A stretch of DNA of 64,000 nt from Nitrososphaerota archaeon (GCA_016184315.1 JACPCU010000010.1:1-64000), one strand, 5' to 3'. Shown: positions 1 through 8,480, counted from the first letter of the stretch. The notes: generated from the sequence alone by a model not told the origin. Program-made: numbers and translations.

Positions 1-285
1 ATCTGAATGCCACGTCAACTCCTGTCCTTGGCGAGACGCTGAAGAAAGGTAGTCGTCGCCTTTCTTCAACTGTATTGTAATGGTTCGGGGTTGTAGGTCC
101 TTTTCGTGCTCCTTCATGTAGTGCATAGTCCGCTTCGTTCTTTCTACGACTTCCGCAGTGAATACAACCAAAGATTTTCGCTTCCACTTTAATAGATCGT
201 CCGTAACAAGGTTCTCCAAATGGGCTTTACTGCCTGTGGAATGTCTTTCATAAATAATCAGTAGCTCAACTTGGCAAGATAAGGC
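1..285 (-). other. Open reading frame running off the left edge, no clear start
   Basis: Reading the minus strand from 285 down to 1 gives about 95 open codons with a fairly protein-like composition (stretches such as LVVFTAEVVERTKRTMHYMK and ITIQLKKGDDYL). A stop lies just upstream at 286-288 and no ATG follows until well inside, so a TTG near the middle would have to serve as start, or the upstream end has decayed. It is absent from the ORF track because it is truncated by the window. I do not recognise the family. A chance open frame is quite possible; this entry mainly documents what fills the first 350 bases. Confidence 0.25.
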
Positions 286-353
286 TTACCTTTAATCATT
301 CAACTTCCTCTTGGAGGACTTGGACAGCGCGGATTGATAACTTACCCTTAACA

Positions 354-1235
354 CTAGGTTACTGGGATCGATTTGCCGTAGGAAAGGGAAGGTCTTTCGC
401 AGACACCGTGCTCACAGGTCAGAAACAGGTCATAGACCTTATCCGGAACTCCTACTTTTACACTCAAACCCATTTCTTTGGCTAAGGCGGCGGTGATCGG
501 AGTGTCATGGGTTACATAGCCTCCCGTGAAGAGCTCAGCTAGTTTTTCCCGTCTTTCGCCTTGAATTTTATCTGTCAGTAGAGACTTGACAAAGCCTTTC
601 ATTTGACGCGTGGCTAACTCGGCAATCTCAGACATGATTATCGTCTGATCGCTCACTTGTTCTATTTTCTTCCTCCTTAACACATTCATCAAGGCCCCAG
701 AGGGTAAACCGCCTATCTGAGGGTCCACCGGACCGAGCACACTAAACTCTTCCATGATAATCTTATCCGCGGAAAGAGCTATCAGAGTGCCCCCAGACAT
801 TGCGTAGAAGGGCACTATAGCCGTAACCTTCGCCTTATGCTTTGATAACGCTGCGGCTATCATCTCAGCTGCCAACGCCAAGCCTCCCGGAGTGTGGATG
901 ATAATGTCTATAGGTTTATCAGATGCAGTATTACGGATTTCTCGTAAGATATGTTCGCTGTCCTCGATCTTGATATAGTCTGCGTCCCCTTCATTTGCCC
1001 AAGGTTCCTTCCTGTGAATCAGCGTTATGACCTTTGAGTTTCTCTCATGTTCGAGTGATTCAATGATTCGTCGTCTCTCTTGAAGAACCTCCGCTTTCAT
1101 CTCCTCTTTTCGAATTTTTTCCTCTTGAACAGGGTCTTTATTGGTATGAAAAGCTGGTTGACGATAGAGCAGTGCTAGTAGAGTTGCCGCCATGGCTAAT
1201 ATTGAGCCTGCAAGTACTAACTCCAGTTCAGTCAA
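354..1235 (-). CDS. SDH-type ClpP/SppA-like membrane serine protease
   Basis: A 293-residue protein of the serine dehydrogenase proteinase (SDH_sah) family within the ClpP-crotonase fold. An N-terminal membrane helix spans about residues 5-24, followed by a charged, probably coiled stretch (35-65) and the protease domain. The family signature is clear: IIIHTPGGLALAAE near 112-124 forms the oxyanion-side strand, YAMSGGT (144-150) carries the likely nucleophile Ser147, and VLGPVDPQIGG follows. Members are thought to be membrane-bound peptidases acting on membrane or secreted proteins; substrate here is unknown. The start is TTG at 1233-1235, directly ahead of the hydrophobic segment. It stands alone, separated from the next gene by about 340 bases. 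Confidence 0.85.
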   Translation of the reverse strand: MTELELVLAGSILAMAATLLALLYRQPAFHTNKDPVQEEKIRKEEMKAEVLQERRRIIESLEHERNSKVITLIHRKEPWANEGDADYIKIEDSEHILREIRNTASDKPIDIIIHTPGGLALAAEMIAAALSKHKAKVTAIVPFYAMSGGTLIALSADKIIMEEFSVLGPVDPQIGGLPSGALMNVLRRKKIEQVSDQTIIMSEIAELATRQMKGFVKSLLTDKIQGERREKLAELFTGGYVTHDTPITAALAKEMGLSVKVGVPDKVYDLFLTCEHGVCERPSLSYGKSIPVT

Positions 1236-1575
1236 ACAAATCCATCTCGCATGTTCCTTCCTGTGACCATGTCTAACACGTTTAGTTGCCTGCTATTTGG
1301 TGTAGATAGATGGCAATGTCTCCATGATGAGGCATGAAGTACATCGTCTAAACCCAAGCGAAGAAGATTCTACGGTTTTGACAACGCGTTGCATACAACC
1401 CATTATGCAGTGGATTGTTCTTAAGATTTTGCCTTAACACTTAAGTTGTCTATTTAATTATTATATTGTCAGTCGGCTTAGACTTATTGCATACAGCCAC
1501 GTACACGCTGCAGCATCATGAAATGCTTTTTGTGTTTCAAAAAAGAGTCTACACCTAGTCTGACTTTTCAAATAA
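1236..1575. other. Intergenic stretch without a recognised gene
   Basis: About 340 bases between two minus-strand genes. It contains an AT-rich patch around 1430-1480 that may hold promoter elements for the protease gene or an unannotated transcript, but I see no convincing ORF, tRNA or repeat. Confidence 0.4.
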
Positions 1576-2283
1576 TTAGAATGGCTTTCTACTCATAGCC
1601 TTTGTGTAATCCTCTACAGCTTTCTGTCCAGCCCTTAAGTACACCCTACGTCTCAACTCCAAATCGTCTTCTGGAACATAGTGAAGCCTTTCAGAATAAG
1701 CAACTTTGTGCGGCCTACTCTCCTTTCTCGCCGCTTCCCAATTTAATAGATTCTCAAAGAATTGTCTTAGCTCTTCTGTATCAGCCCAATCCGATTTGTA
1801 TACTATGAGACCCTGTCTGCTGATGACATAAAGCATGTTCGGGCGAGAACCATATGAATTGTGAATATGCCCTTCGAGATCATCAACTATGATAGGCACA
1901 CCTACTTTCTCTTCCTTTTGCATCCTTTCTGCGTTGACCTTCTTCTGCTCATACGAAAGATGGTGAGATATTGCCTCTCCTGGGTGAGCCTCTCTAACAT
2001 AGACCAAGAAGAACTCGAATCCCTTATCCCTGTATTCTTCATAGAGTTTCTCCAAGGAGTTTTCCGCACTCTTCAAACAGCCTATGGATGGGGGACAAGT
2101 AATGCTCCCGAATACCAAGACAACGTTACTCTTGCCCCGAAGCTCTGAAAGTCTGATCATTCCGCCATTAAGCAGCTCTGCTTCAAAGTCGGGTGCTCGA
2201 TTACCGATCCGAATCTGCTCCCTAAAAGCAATGGAAGTATACTCATCTCTCGTGAAAGTATCATAGTTATACGAATCGTTCAT
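1576..2283 (-). CDS. Deiodinase-like redoxin (AhpC/TSA-thioredoxin fold)
   Basis: A 235-residue cytosolic protein with a thioredoxin-fold redoxin domain at roughly residues 25-170. It carries VLVFGSITCPPSIGC near 55-69, which matches the bacterial and archaeal iodothyronine-deiodinase-like redoxins (FGS.TCPP), and LVYVREAHPGE near 93-103, matching their second signature (VY.EAH). Cys63 is the probable peroxidatic or redox-active residue; Cys69 may be a partner. Family members are generally annotated as peroxiredoxin-like reductases, not true deiodinases. The extra 60-residue tail is rich in charged residues. It starts with ATG at 2281-2283, and the next gene runs the other way. Confidence 0.75.
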   Translation of the reverse strand: MNDSYNYDTFTRDEYTSIAFREQIRIGNRAPDFEAELLNGGMIRLSELRGKSNVVLVFGSITCPPSIGCLKSAENSLEKLYEEYRDKGFEFFLVYVREAHPGEAISHHLSYEQKKVNAERMQKEEKVGVPIIVDDLEGHIHNSYGSRPNMLYVISRQGLIVYKSDWADTEELRQFFENLLNWEAARKESRPHKVAYSERLHYVPEDDLELRRRVYLRAGQKAVEDYTKAMSRKPF

Positions 2284-2370
2284 TGTTGCCCATGTCTAAG
2301 ATAATAGCTGGGATTTATGCTTAGATCACGCAGCTTCAGTTCAATATTCGGGACATCTTCGCCTTACCCG

Positions 2371-2380
2371 CTTTATATAA
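2371..2380 (+). promoter_or_regulatory. TATA box ahead of the DUF971/NUDIX pair
   Basis: CTTTATATAA lies about 50 bases before the proposed TTG start at 2433, at a suitable distance for a short 5' leader. This is a motif match only. Confidence 0.4.
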
Positions 2381-2432
2381 CCCCCCTAGACCAGCTCTAC
2401 ACGAGCGTGCGAGACCCAGCAAGTCCCGATGA

Positions 2433-2828
2433 TTGAACAGCACCGAAGAACGGAATTCTTTAAAGCTTGGAAATCTTTTAGGTCATTGGTTGAGCTCTAT
2501 TCCTGTGCCTGTCAATATTTGGCAGGATGGTGATGATGTTCTTAGAATCAAGTGGAGCGACGGTCATGATAGTGTCTACTCAACGGGTTTTCTTAGGAAG
2601 GTCTGTCCCTGTGCTGAGTGCGACGGGTTTAGGACGCAGAAGCCGGGGTTAAGGATCATCACTGGTCCAGTCGTTACGTCGGTTAAGGCTGTGAGCGCTA
2701 AGCAGGTGGGACGGTACGGCGTGGCTTTTGTTTGGAGTGACGGTCATTCACACGGCATATACAGCTATACATCTCTGAGGCAGTTTTGTCAGTGTGAGCG
2801 TTGCGTGGAGGGAAAGGAGGAAGGATAG
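2433..2828 (+). CDS. DUF971 (GBBH-like N-terminal domain) protein
   Basis: A protein of up to 131 residues whose core (about 25-125) is a DUF971 / gamma-butyrobetaine-hydroxylase-like N-terminal domain. Typical elements are LRIKWSDGHDSVYST, LRKVCPCAECDGF with closely spaced cysteines, and YGVAFVWSDGHSHGIYSYTSLRQFCQC. Stand-alone members often sit with iron-sulphur or molybdenum-cofactor genes and probably bind a metal; their role is not established. The TTG start at 2433 is the track's choice and is uncertain; conserved sequence begins only around residue 25. It is followed directly by, and may be co-transcribed with, the NUDIX gene. Confidence 0.7.
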   Translation: MNSTEERNSLKLGNLLGHWLSSIPVPVNIWQDGDDVLRIKWSDGHDSVYSTGFLRKVCPCAECDGFRTQKPGLRIITGPVVTSVKAVSAKQVGRYGVAFVWSDGHSHGIYSYTSLRQFCQCERCVEGKEEG

Positions 2829-2856
2829 GGTCTGCGGGACGTCGTCTTGGCTGGTA

Positions 2857-3300
2857 ATGGAGACGGTGGTGGAGACGCGCAGGTTTAGGGCTGTCAGCTG
2901 CGTCCTGTTCTTTGAAGGCAAGATCCTGATGCTGAAGAGAAATCTGAGCGTTAGGACTAACCCGGGGTTATGGAGTGTGGTAGCAGGGGAGATTGATGCC
3001 GGGGAAGAGCCTGTCGACACTGCTCATAGGGAGATAAGGGAGGAGGTCGGGTTGGCTCCCAGCGATGTTGAGCTACTTAGAAGGGGCGGCCCCTTTGAGG
3101 TTCAGCCTAAGCCGGGTTCAGTTACATCAGTCTACACTTTTCTGTTCCTAGCGTCTAGAAGCGATGTGAAGCTGAACGAGGAGCACACCGAGTATAGGTG
3201 GGCGTCAATAGGCGAAGCGTCAGCCTTGGATACGGTACCCAAGTTTGACGAAATGCTGAGAAGCCTAGGGCTGACTGGCTGTGGCCCCAGTAAACCATGA
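2857..3300 (+). CDS. NUDIX hydrolase
   Basis: A protein of about 147 residues with a perfect NUDIX box, GEIDAGEEPVDTAHREIREE followed by VGL, fitting GX5EX7REUXEEXGU. It would hydrolyse a nucleoside diphosphate linked to another group, using Mg2+ at the REUXEE glutamates; substrate cannot be read from the sequence. The track starts at 2794, which would overlap the upstream gene by 35 bases and add a poor 21-residue leader. I prefer the ATG at 2857, which begins just before the first beta strand (RRFRAVSCVLFFEGK). The gene follows the DUF971 gene and probably shares its transcript. Confidence 0.85.
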   Translation: METVVETRRFRAVSCVLFFEGKILMLKRNLSVRTNPGLWSVVAGEIDAGEEPVDTAHREIREEVGLAPSDVELLRRGGPFEVQPKPGSVTSVYTFLFLASRSDVKLNEEHTEYRWASIGEASALDTVPKFDEMLRSLGLTGCGPSKP

Positions 3301-3367
3301 ACATGCAAGAAAACTGTCTTCACAGGAGACTGAGGCAGAGACCGAGCAAGGCAAAGTGATTTTGCTC

Positions 3368-4231
3368 CTATCTTCGAACCAGCACTTTCCAGAATCCGGC
3401 TGGAAGCTCCAGCACTACGAACTCTAATCCCTTAGATTTTAGCTTAGCAGGTATCTCATCATAAGCAGAGTCTTCCGAGTCAGTCAAAACCTCAAGTACG
3501 CCGCCTTTCCCGATCTCCTCGAGCTTCGCCACAGTATGTATGGTTGGATATGGACATACCATGCCCCTAGTATCCAGAGTCGCATAAGGCGCGGCGCTAA
3601 TTATCTGGCTTGCATCGTTTCCAGCCACAATTCTTCCCTCAATTCTCCCGTCAGGATCATCATAGCCGGAAACGAATTTCTTGACCGTCCTGTTAACAGG
3701 GTCATACTGATGCCTCTGCTTCATCCCCAGATCAGAGGCAAGGATGTGGATGCTCACCGACGGCTTACCCGTAGGATTCAGTATCCTGTGAATATCGTTC
3801 CTATGAACCTCGTCGAAGACCAAGCCTTCCTCCAAGATCTGTCCTTCCCGAAAATCAGTTGCTCCAGCCTCCTTGATCTCTGCGTAACCCTCATTGGATC
3901 CATCGTCCAGCCGCTCATAACGCTCCTCTCTTATCGCGTTCTGGTAGACCCCGATCAGACCCCATGACAAATGATCATGTATCGGGAATGCTTGTGTTGC
4001 ACCCCAAACCATCGAAATCACCGAATATGAACGGTCAGGCGGCCTGTGAACCAAGTAGGCTGCAGGTCTACGGGATATAGGTCTGAGGAATTTCTCGTCC
4101 ACCAGCCTAGTAGCAATCAACTCGTCGAGTAGGGGGCGTGTCTTGGCTATTGCCTTCTTGCTGTCCTTTTCCGTCTTTATGATCTCAGATAGCTCAGAGT
4201 AAATGAACCGTAAATCCCTGTTCATTTTCAC
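3368..4231 (-). CDS. Cysteine dioxygenase-like cupin fused to a TusA-type sulphur carrier domain
   Basis: A 287-residue two-domain protein. Residues about 40-190 form a thiol dioxygenase cupin (cysteine or 3-mercaptopropionate dioxygenase type): FPIHDHLSWGLIGVYQNAIRE supplies His85 and His87, and EVHRNDIHRI supplies a third candidate, His148, for the iron site. Residues about 215-287 are a complete TusA/SirA-like domain, LDTRGMVCPYPTI with Cys226 in the CPxP persulphide motif. I infer that a thiol or persulphide is oxidised to a sulphinate-level product while sulphur passes to or from the TusA cysteine. The two domains are usually separate proteins. Neighbours on both sides point the other way, so it is probably a single-gene transcript. 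Confidence 0.85.
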   Translation of the reverse strand: MKMNRDLRFIYSELSEIIKTEKDSKKAIAKTRPLLDELIATRLVDEKFLRPISRRPAAYLVHRPPDRSYSVISMVWGATQAFPIHDHLSWGLIGVYQNAIREERYERLDDGSNEGYAEIKEAGATDFREGQILEEGLVFDEVHRNDIHRILNPTGKPSVSIHILASDLGMKQRHQYDPVNRTVKKFVSGYDDPDGRIEGRIVAGNDASQIISAAPYATLDTRGMVCPYPTIHTVAKLEEIGKGGVLEVLTDSEDSAYDEIPAKLKSKGLEFVVLELPAGFWKVLVRR

Positions 4232-4354
4232 TGTCCTTGAAGATCATTGAGGATTCATTTTAAGCATGCCTGAAAACTTCCGCAAGAGACAGTTGACCAC
4301 CGAGAGTGGCGGCACACCTTAAAAGCCCACACCCTAAACCTCCCATGGCGACTG

Positions 4355-5503
4355 TTGCGGGCAGACCACGGCATATACCTCATAAGCGCTACCATATGGT
4401 CAGCAAACGGCATCATCGGCCTAGCTGTCCCCCTTTTCCTCAGGGAGAAAGGCGCAGGGCCAGTGGAGATCGGGTTAGCTGTGGCACTCTTCACAGTTAC
4501 AAGCGCCTTGTCAGCGGTGCCCTTCGGATCGCTTTCAGACCGTTTAGGTAGATTGCCGCTGCTGGCAATAGGTATCTCATCGTTAATCATCTCTTCCCTG
4601 CTGCTTTCAGCCGCTAACGACACGATTCAAGTCTTCCTCTTGATGATTCTCCAAGGCTTAGGAATCGGGGCTTTCGATCCTAGCTCAAATGCTGCACTGG
4701 GAGATGTGGCTCGAAGAAACGAGTTGGGGAAGGCCTATGGAACATTAGGGTTCACTTCTCTATCAGGCTCAGCAACAGGACCAGCTGTGGGAGGAGTGTT
4801 GATATCCCTCTTCGGTTTCAGCAATACCTTCGTATTTGCAGCTCTTCCTATGATCTTGGTGTTACTCATTTCTCTTCGATCAGTACGTGGCCTGAAGGGA
4901 AGAGGCGAAAGAAAGAAGACGTTGAACATCAAAGTATCCGATTTCAGCAGGCTCCTTGTTATAGGCTGGTTAGGAATAGGTATCTCATTCCTAGCGTGGG
5001 GTGGATTAAGAGCCTTCTTTCCAGTCTACGCTGCGGAAGTAGGGATTGACGTGGTGTTCATCGGCCTATTGTTTTCAAGCATGATCGTGGTTGGAGGCTT
5101 CGCTAGAATTCCTCTAGGATACCTGATCGACCGCTACAAAAAGTCTCACAGATTCATAGCTTTAGGACTCTTCACCGCGGGGATAGTAGTGGCTCCAATA
5201 GGCTCGTTAACCAACCCCTTCTTACTTCTACTCTTGCTCGGCTCCACCGGTATATCCAGAGGCACAGCGAACTTGGCCTCAAACGTACTCATAGCGTCAG
5301 AGAGCAGCACGGAGAGCAAGGGAATGATGATGGGAATCACCAGCATGAGCAGAAACATCGGCTCCACCCTAGGACCAGCACTAGGCGGGGTCATCATATC
5401 AGTCGCGGGCTTCTCCACAGGATTCCTATTCCTAGGATTAGGCGAAATCTTAGGAGCAGTAACTATTTTACTGCTGGCTCATAGACACGTAGAAGAGAAG
5501 TAG
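4355..5503 (+). CDS. MFS transporter
   Basis: A 382-residue major facilitator with about 12 hydrophobic segments. The loop between helices 2 and 3, FGSLSDRLGRLPLL, is the classic MFS motif A, and a related loop (GYLIDRYKKSHRF) follows helix 8. Substrate is not evident; the protein looks like a drug or metabolite exporter of the DHA type. The start is TTG at 4355, since the nearby ATG at about 4345 is in another frame. It stands between two minus-strand genes. Confidence 0.85.
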   Translation: MRADHGIYLISATIWSANGIIGLAVPLFLREKGAGPVEIGLAVALFTVTSALSAVPFGSLSDRLGRLPLLAIGISSLIISSLLLSAANDTIQVFLLMILQGLGIGAFDPSSNAALGDVARRNELGKAYGTLGFTSLSGSATGPAVGGVLISLFGFSNTFVFAALPMILVLLISLRSVRGLKGRGERKKTLNIKVSDFSRLLVIGWLGIGISFLAWGGLRAFFPVYAAEVGIDVVFIGLLFSSMIVVGGFARIPLGYLIDRYKKSHRFIALGLFTAGIVVAPIGSLTNPFLLLLLLGSTGISRGTANLASNVLIASESSTESKGMMMGITSMSRNIGSTLGPALGGVIISVAGFSTGFLFLGLGEILGAVTILLLAHRHVEEK

Positions 5504-5517
5504 CCTCCCTTACGACA

Positions 5518-5670
5518 TCAATTGTCGAAAAGGTCGCTGCCTCTCCCTGTCTTCTGGCCAACTAGGCTATGAGGCTCAACGGTTCCACATTTTGGGCAAG
5601 CGAGCTCATAGTCAACCATCGGGTTGATGTAATAGACCTCTCCGCACACTGGGCACTTGTGCTTACCCAC
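5518..5670 (-). CDS. Small zinc-ribbon protein, about 50 residues
   Basis: Too short for the ORF track. Reading the minus strand from GTG at 5668-5670 to TGA at 5518-5520 gives a 50-residue protein with two zinc knuckles, KCPVCGE at the N-terminus and ACPKCGT about 20 residues later, with VYYINPMVDYEL between. The CPxCG..CPxCG pattern is that of a single rubredoxin-like zinc ribbon. An in-frame TAA two codons upstream of GTG limits the start. Function is unknown; such proteins often bind nucleic acid or a larger partner. It lies between the MFS gene and the divergent arsR-like gene. Confidence 0.65.
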   Translation of the reverse strand: MGKHKCPVCGEVYYINPMVDYELACPKCGTVEPHSLVGQKTGRGSDLFDN

Positions 5671-5770
5671 CAGCCGTTACCGAGAAATCTATGTGCAGCC
5701 CTGACCTATATGTGTAAAGCAGACTACCAACCACAGCTCTCTAACATCATCTAGCATCAAAGGTCAACAG

Positions 5771-5803
5771 TTAAATATACACATGACAAAAACGTCATAT
5801 GAC
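5771..5803 (+). promoter_or_regulatory. Promoter and overlapping palindromic operator of the arsR-merA pair
   Basis: A TATA-like TTAAATATA (5771-5779) sits about 25 bases before the ATG at 5799, so the transcript is likely leaderless. Between them ATGAC (5783-5787) and GTCAT (5794-5798) form an inverted repeat, and GTCATATGAC (5794-5803) is itself a perfect palindrome spanning the start codon. This is where an autoregulating ArsR-type repressor would be expected to bind. Confidence 0.5.
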
Positions 5804-6128
5804 ATCGCAGTCAACTGAATGGAGCACATCCCACTCACTCTTCTTTAAAGCATTAGCGAACCCGGCAAGAATGTCGATCATCAGCCTCTTACACACCAGC
5901 CAGAGGAGTGTCACAGAGATCTCAGACGAACTTGGCTTCGAGCAGACGATGGTTTCACATCATCTCAGATGCCTCTCCTTCTGTGGATTCGTCAAATCCA
6001 AACGAAAAGGAAAGAACATGATATACGCCCTCAACAAAGAAACCATAGTGCCGATACTAAAGATAGTTGAAAAACACTTGGAGAAATACGCGTCGAACCT
6101 ATACAGCTGCGACGCTCTGGAGCGATGA
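5799..6128 (+). CDS. ArsR-family winged-helix regulator, probable mercury sensor
   Basis: A 109-residue one-domain regulator. Residues 15-80 form an ArsR winged helix: FKALANPARMSIISLL, then the recognition helix TMVSHHLRCLSFCGFV and the wing KSKRKGKNMIYAL. Cys58 and Cys62 lie in the recognition region and Cys104 near the C-terminus (LYSCDALER), a plausible metal-binding set. It precedes the MerA-like gene by 34 bases, so it likely represses that operon until Hg(II) or another thiophilic metal binds. Archaeal mer operons are known to use ArsR-type rather than MerR-type regulators. The metal assignment is inferred from the neighbour. Confidence 0.8.
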   Translation: MTSQSTEWSTSHSLFFKALANPARMSIISLLHTSQRSVTEISDELGFEQTMVSHHLRCLSFCGFVKSKRKGKNMIYALNKETIVPILKIVEKHLEKYASNLYSCDALER

Positions 6129-6162
6129 ATACAGAAAACACGCATAGGATCAGTGTCAAGAA

Positions 6163-7563
6163 ATGAAGAACCAATATGATTTCATCGTAATAGGAGGAGG
6201 CTCAGCAGGCTTCGGATGCGCAATCAAGGCTTCTGAGCTAGGCGCTTCCGTAGCTCTGATAGAAGGCGGAACTATAGGTGGAACATGTGTCAATGTGGGC
6301 TGTGTTCCCAGCAAGAGGCTTCTGACAGTCGGCGACGTGTATTACTATAGAGATCATGGCTATCGAGGCGTAGACCTCGACGCTCGCCCCCTACACCTTA
6401 GCTCAGTAATAAGGGAAAAAGACAGTCTTGTTCAAGATCTGAGGAACAAGAAATACACGGATGTTATCAACAGTCTACCTGACGCGACTTTCATCAAAGG
6501 TTCAGCAAGATTCCTCTCCAGAAACGAAGTTAAAGTAGACGGTAAGAAGATCAGGGGAAAACACTTCCTTATCGCCACAGGCTCTTCACCTCACATTCCT
6601 CCGTTCAAAGGCATCAGAGAAGTCAACTATCTAACCAACGTTGAAGCCTTGAGTCCGAGACGACGCCCAGACAGCCTGCTGATCATTGGTGGCAGAGCCC
6701 AAGCATTGGAATTCGCTCAGATGTATACTCATTTCGGGGCAAAAGTCACTGTACTGCAAAGAAGCAGCAGGATAATACCGGAGGAAGAACCTGAAATCTC
6801 AGACGCATTAAGAAGATACCTCGAAGAAGAGGGCATAGAGATTCACACGGGTGTAGAAATTAAGGAGGTCAGCGAAAGAAACGGCCTGAAAACCGTCTTA
6901 ACCATCTGCTGCGGCGAGAAAAAGGTGTACAGCGGCGAAGAGCTTCTGATAGCCACGGGGCGGACGCCGAATACCAGTGAACTAGGCCTCGAACACATCG
7001 GTGTTAAACTCAGAGAAGACGGAGCGGTCATAGTAGACAGCCGGATGAGAACATCTGTCACACACATCTGGGCCGGCGGCGACGTGACCGGACAACCAAT
7101 GCTTGAAACCGTAGCAGCCAAAGAAGGCGCCATAGCAGCCTACAACGCCTTATCACAGTCAAAGAGGAAGATGGATTTCAACTCGGTTCCCCACGCCGTA
7201 TTCACCATGCCGCAGGTCGCCAGCGTAGGTTTAACAGACGCAGAAGCGAATCTAAGCGGATTTGCTTGTGCATGCAACTGGATACCTATGTCCAGCGTTC
7301 CGAAGGCAAGGATCCTGGGTGACACCCGTGGACTCGTCAAACTAGTCATAGATCACAAGTCGAAGCGTATACTGGGAGTACACATACTTTCACCCATCGC
7401 AGCAGAAATGATCCATGAAGGAGTACTGGCAGTGAAATTCAAACTCACCGTCGATGATTTGATCGACACGGTTCATGTCTTCCCAACGATGTCCGAAGCA
7501 ATCAAGCTGGCTGCTCAATCATTTTACAGAGACATAGACAAAATGAGCTGCTGCACAGAATAG
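6163..7563 (+). CDS. merA: Mercuric reductase-like flavoprotein disulphide reductase
   Basis: A 466-residue pyridine nucleotide-disulphide oxidoreductase of the MerA group. It has an FAD Rossmann motif (VIGGGSAGFGCA, 9-20), the redox pair TCVNVGCVPSK (Cys42/Cys47), an NAD(P)H-binding fold near 175-200, a second FAD motif with WAGGDVTG, and the dimerisation domain. The C-terminal vicinal cysteines, MSCCTE (Cys463/Cys464), are the hallmark of MerA, passing Hg(II) to the active site of the other subunit. The N-terminal NmerA metal-binding domain is absent, as in many archaeal forms. It would reduce Hg(II) to Hg(0) with NAD(P)H in the cytosol. It lies downstream of the ArsR-type gene in one operon. 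Confidence 0.85.
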   Translation: MKNQYDFIVIGGGSAGFGCAIKASELGASVALIEGGTIGGTCVNVGCVPSKRLLTVGDVYYYRDHGYRGVDLDARPLHLSSVIREKDSLVQDLRNKKYTDVINSLPDATFIKGSARFLSRNEVKVDGKKIRGKHFLIATGSSPHIPPFKGIREVNYLTNVEALSPRRRPDSLLIIGGRAQALEFAQMYTHFGAKVTVLQRSSRIIPEEEPEISDALRRYLEEEGIEIHTGVEIKEVSERNGLKTVLTICCGEKKVYSGEELLIATGRTPNTSELGLEHIGVKLREDGAVIVDSRMRTSVTHIWAGGDVTGQPMLETVAAKEGAIAAYNALSQSKRKMDFNSVPHAVFTMPQVASVGLTDAEANLSGFACACNWIPMSSVPKARILGDTRGLVKLVIDHKSKRILGVHILSPIAAEMIHEGVLAVKFKLTVDDLIDTVHVFPTMSEAIKLAAQSFYRDIDKMSCCTE

Positions 7564-7637
7564 GCGAAAATCGGCCTCCCATATCCACAAATCCAGAAGT
7601 TTCTGTTCGAAGACTAGTAAACACGCCTCTAACAATA

Positions 7638-7814
7638 ATGGATAAAGCAACCGCAGAAGCTATTACAGAGAATTTTACCAAGAATAGCAACGGCACAGAA
7701 GCAGAACCGATTACCAGCAAAAAGAAAAGGAAACTGAATGACATAAAAACCTCGTGGACTCAAATTCCTCGTTCTTCCAGTAGGAGTAGATGCACTTGTA
7801 GACGAAGCCCTTGA
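7638..7814 (+). CDS. Candidate small ORF downstream of merA
   Basis: The 317 bases between merA and the next gene contain an ATG-started frame of 58 codons: an acidic, polar N-terminal half (MDKATAEAI), a basic patch KKKRKLN and a Cys/Arg-rich tail. No clear ribosome site or known family. The overlapping minus-strand ORF at 7502-7744 runs into merA and looks like a shadow. This is a weak call, recorded so the gap is described. Confidence 0.2.
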   Translation: MDKATAEAITENFTKNSNGTEAEPITSKKKRKLNDIKTSWTQIPRSSSRSRCTCRRSP

Positions 7815-7880
7815 ATAAATCCTGTAGAGAGAAAATTCTAAGCCTTTGCCATATCGCTTGATGCGAAGTTTTCTCTTGGG

Positions 7881-8480
7881 TTAAGCCGGTGGAGATGAGG
7901 GCGGTGGCGGTGGAGGGCTCGGAGACTGCTCAGGGAGAGCGAAGAAAGCTATTGTTAGAAAGATTGCAGCAACGAAGATTATGATGAAGCCGATTAGTAT
8001 TATGGTTAGTGCCGCGCCTATTAGGAAGAGCAGTCCAGCAGTGTGGAAGTGGCCTATGTTCAGGCGAGAGGCGATAGTGTTGAAGCTCTTTCTAAGGAAG
8101 ACAGCTGAAACCAATGTGAAGACCCAGACAACGACCAGTCCGACGATGATACCGGCCATCAAGCCCATAAGCCCGGGGCCGCTCAAGTCACTTGGTACGA
8201 AACCGCCGCTACCAAAGGGCATCATGCCGGATCCTCCTATGAAGGATAGAACGCTAGCTGCGCCAACTACTATGCCGGCAACTATGCCAACGATGCTCAG
8301 TACGATTGCTATGAGCGCGTTGTTGAATATCGATTTGTCTACGAGGCTGTCGGAGAGGTATTTGACCGCCACGAGTACAAGGATGAATCCCACGATGCTG
8401 ATGACTGGGATGAAAGTGCCGATAAGAAGTAGTATGGATCCTATTCCGCCTAAAGATTTGGCTTGAGATAAAGTTCCCAT
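7881..8480 (-). CDS. DUF996 family membrane protein
   Basis: About 199 residues with five or six hydrophobic segments, beginning MGTLSQAKSLGGIGSILLLIG. That opening and VKYLSDSLVDKSIFNNALIAI resemble the archaeal DUF996 family, which has no assigned function. The C-terminus is a short proline/serine tail (SPSPPPPPPSSPPA), probably exposed. The track starts at 8552, but the extra 24 residues are polar and unlike the family; the ATG at 8478-8480 is the better start. The gene faces away from the receiver-like gene at 8603, and the shared upstream region holds TATA-like sequence. Confidence 0.75.
   Translation of the reverse strand: MGTLSQAKSLGGIGSILLLIGTFIPVISIVGFILVLVAVKYLSDSLVDKSIFNNALIAIVLSIVGIVAGIVVGAASVLSFIGGSGMMPFGSGGFVPSDLSGPGLMGLMAGIIVGLVVVWVFTLVSAVFLRKSFNTIASRLNIGHFHTAGLLFLIGAALTIILIGFIIIFVAAIFLTIAFFALPEQSPSPPPPPPSSPPA

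Noticed and set aside
7502-7744. Hydrophobic minus-strand ORF at the end of merA
   Set aside because: Overlaps the merA C-terminus and its composition mirrors the antisense of a Lys/Glu-rich region.
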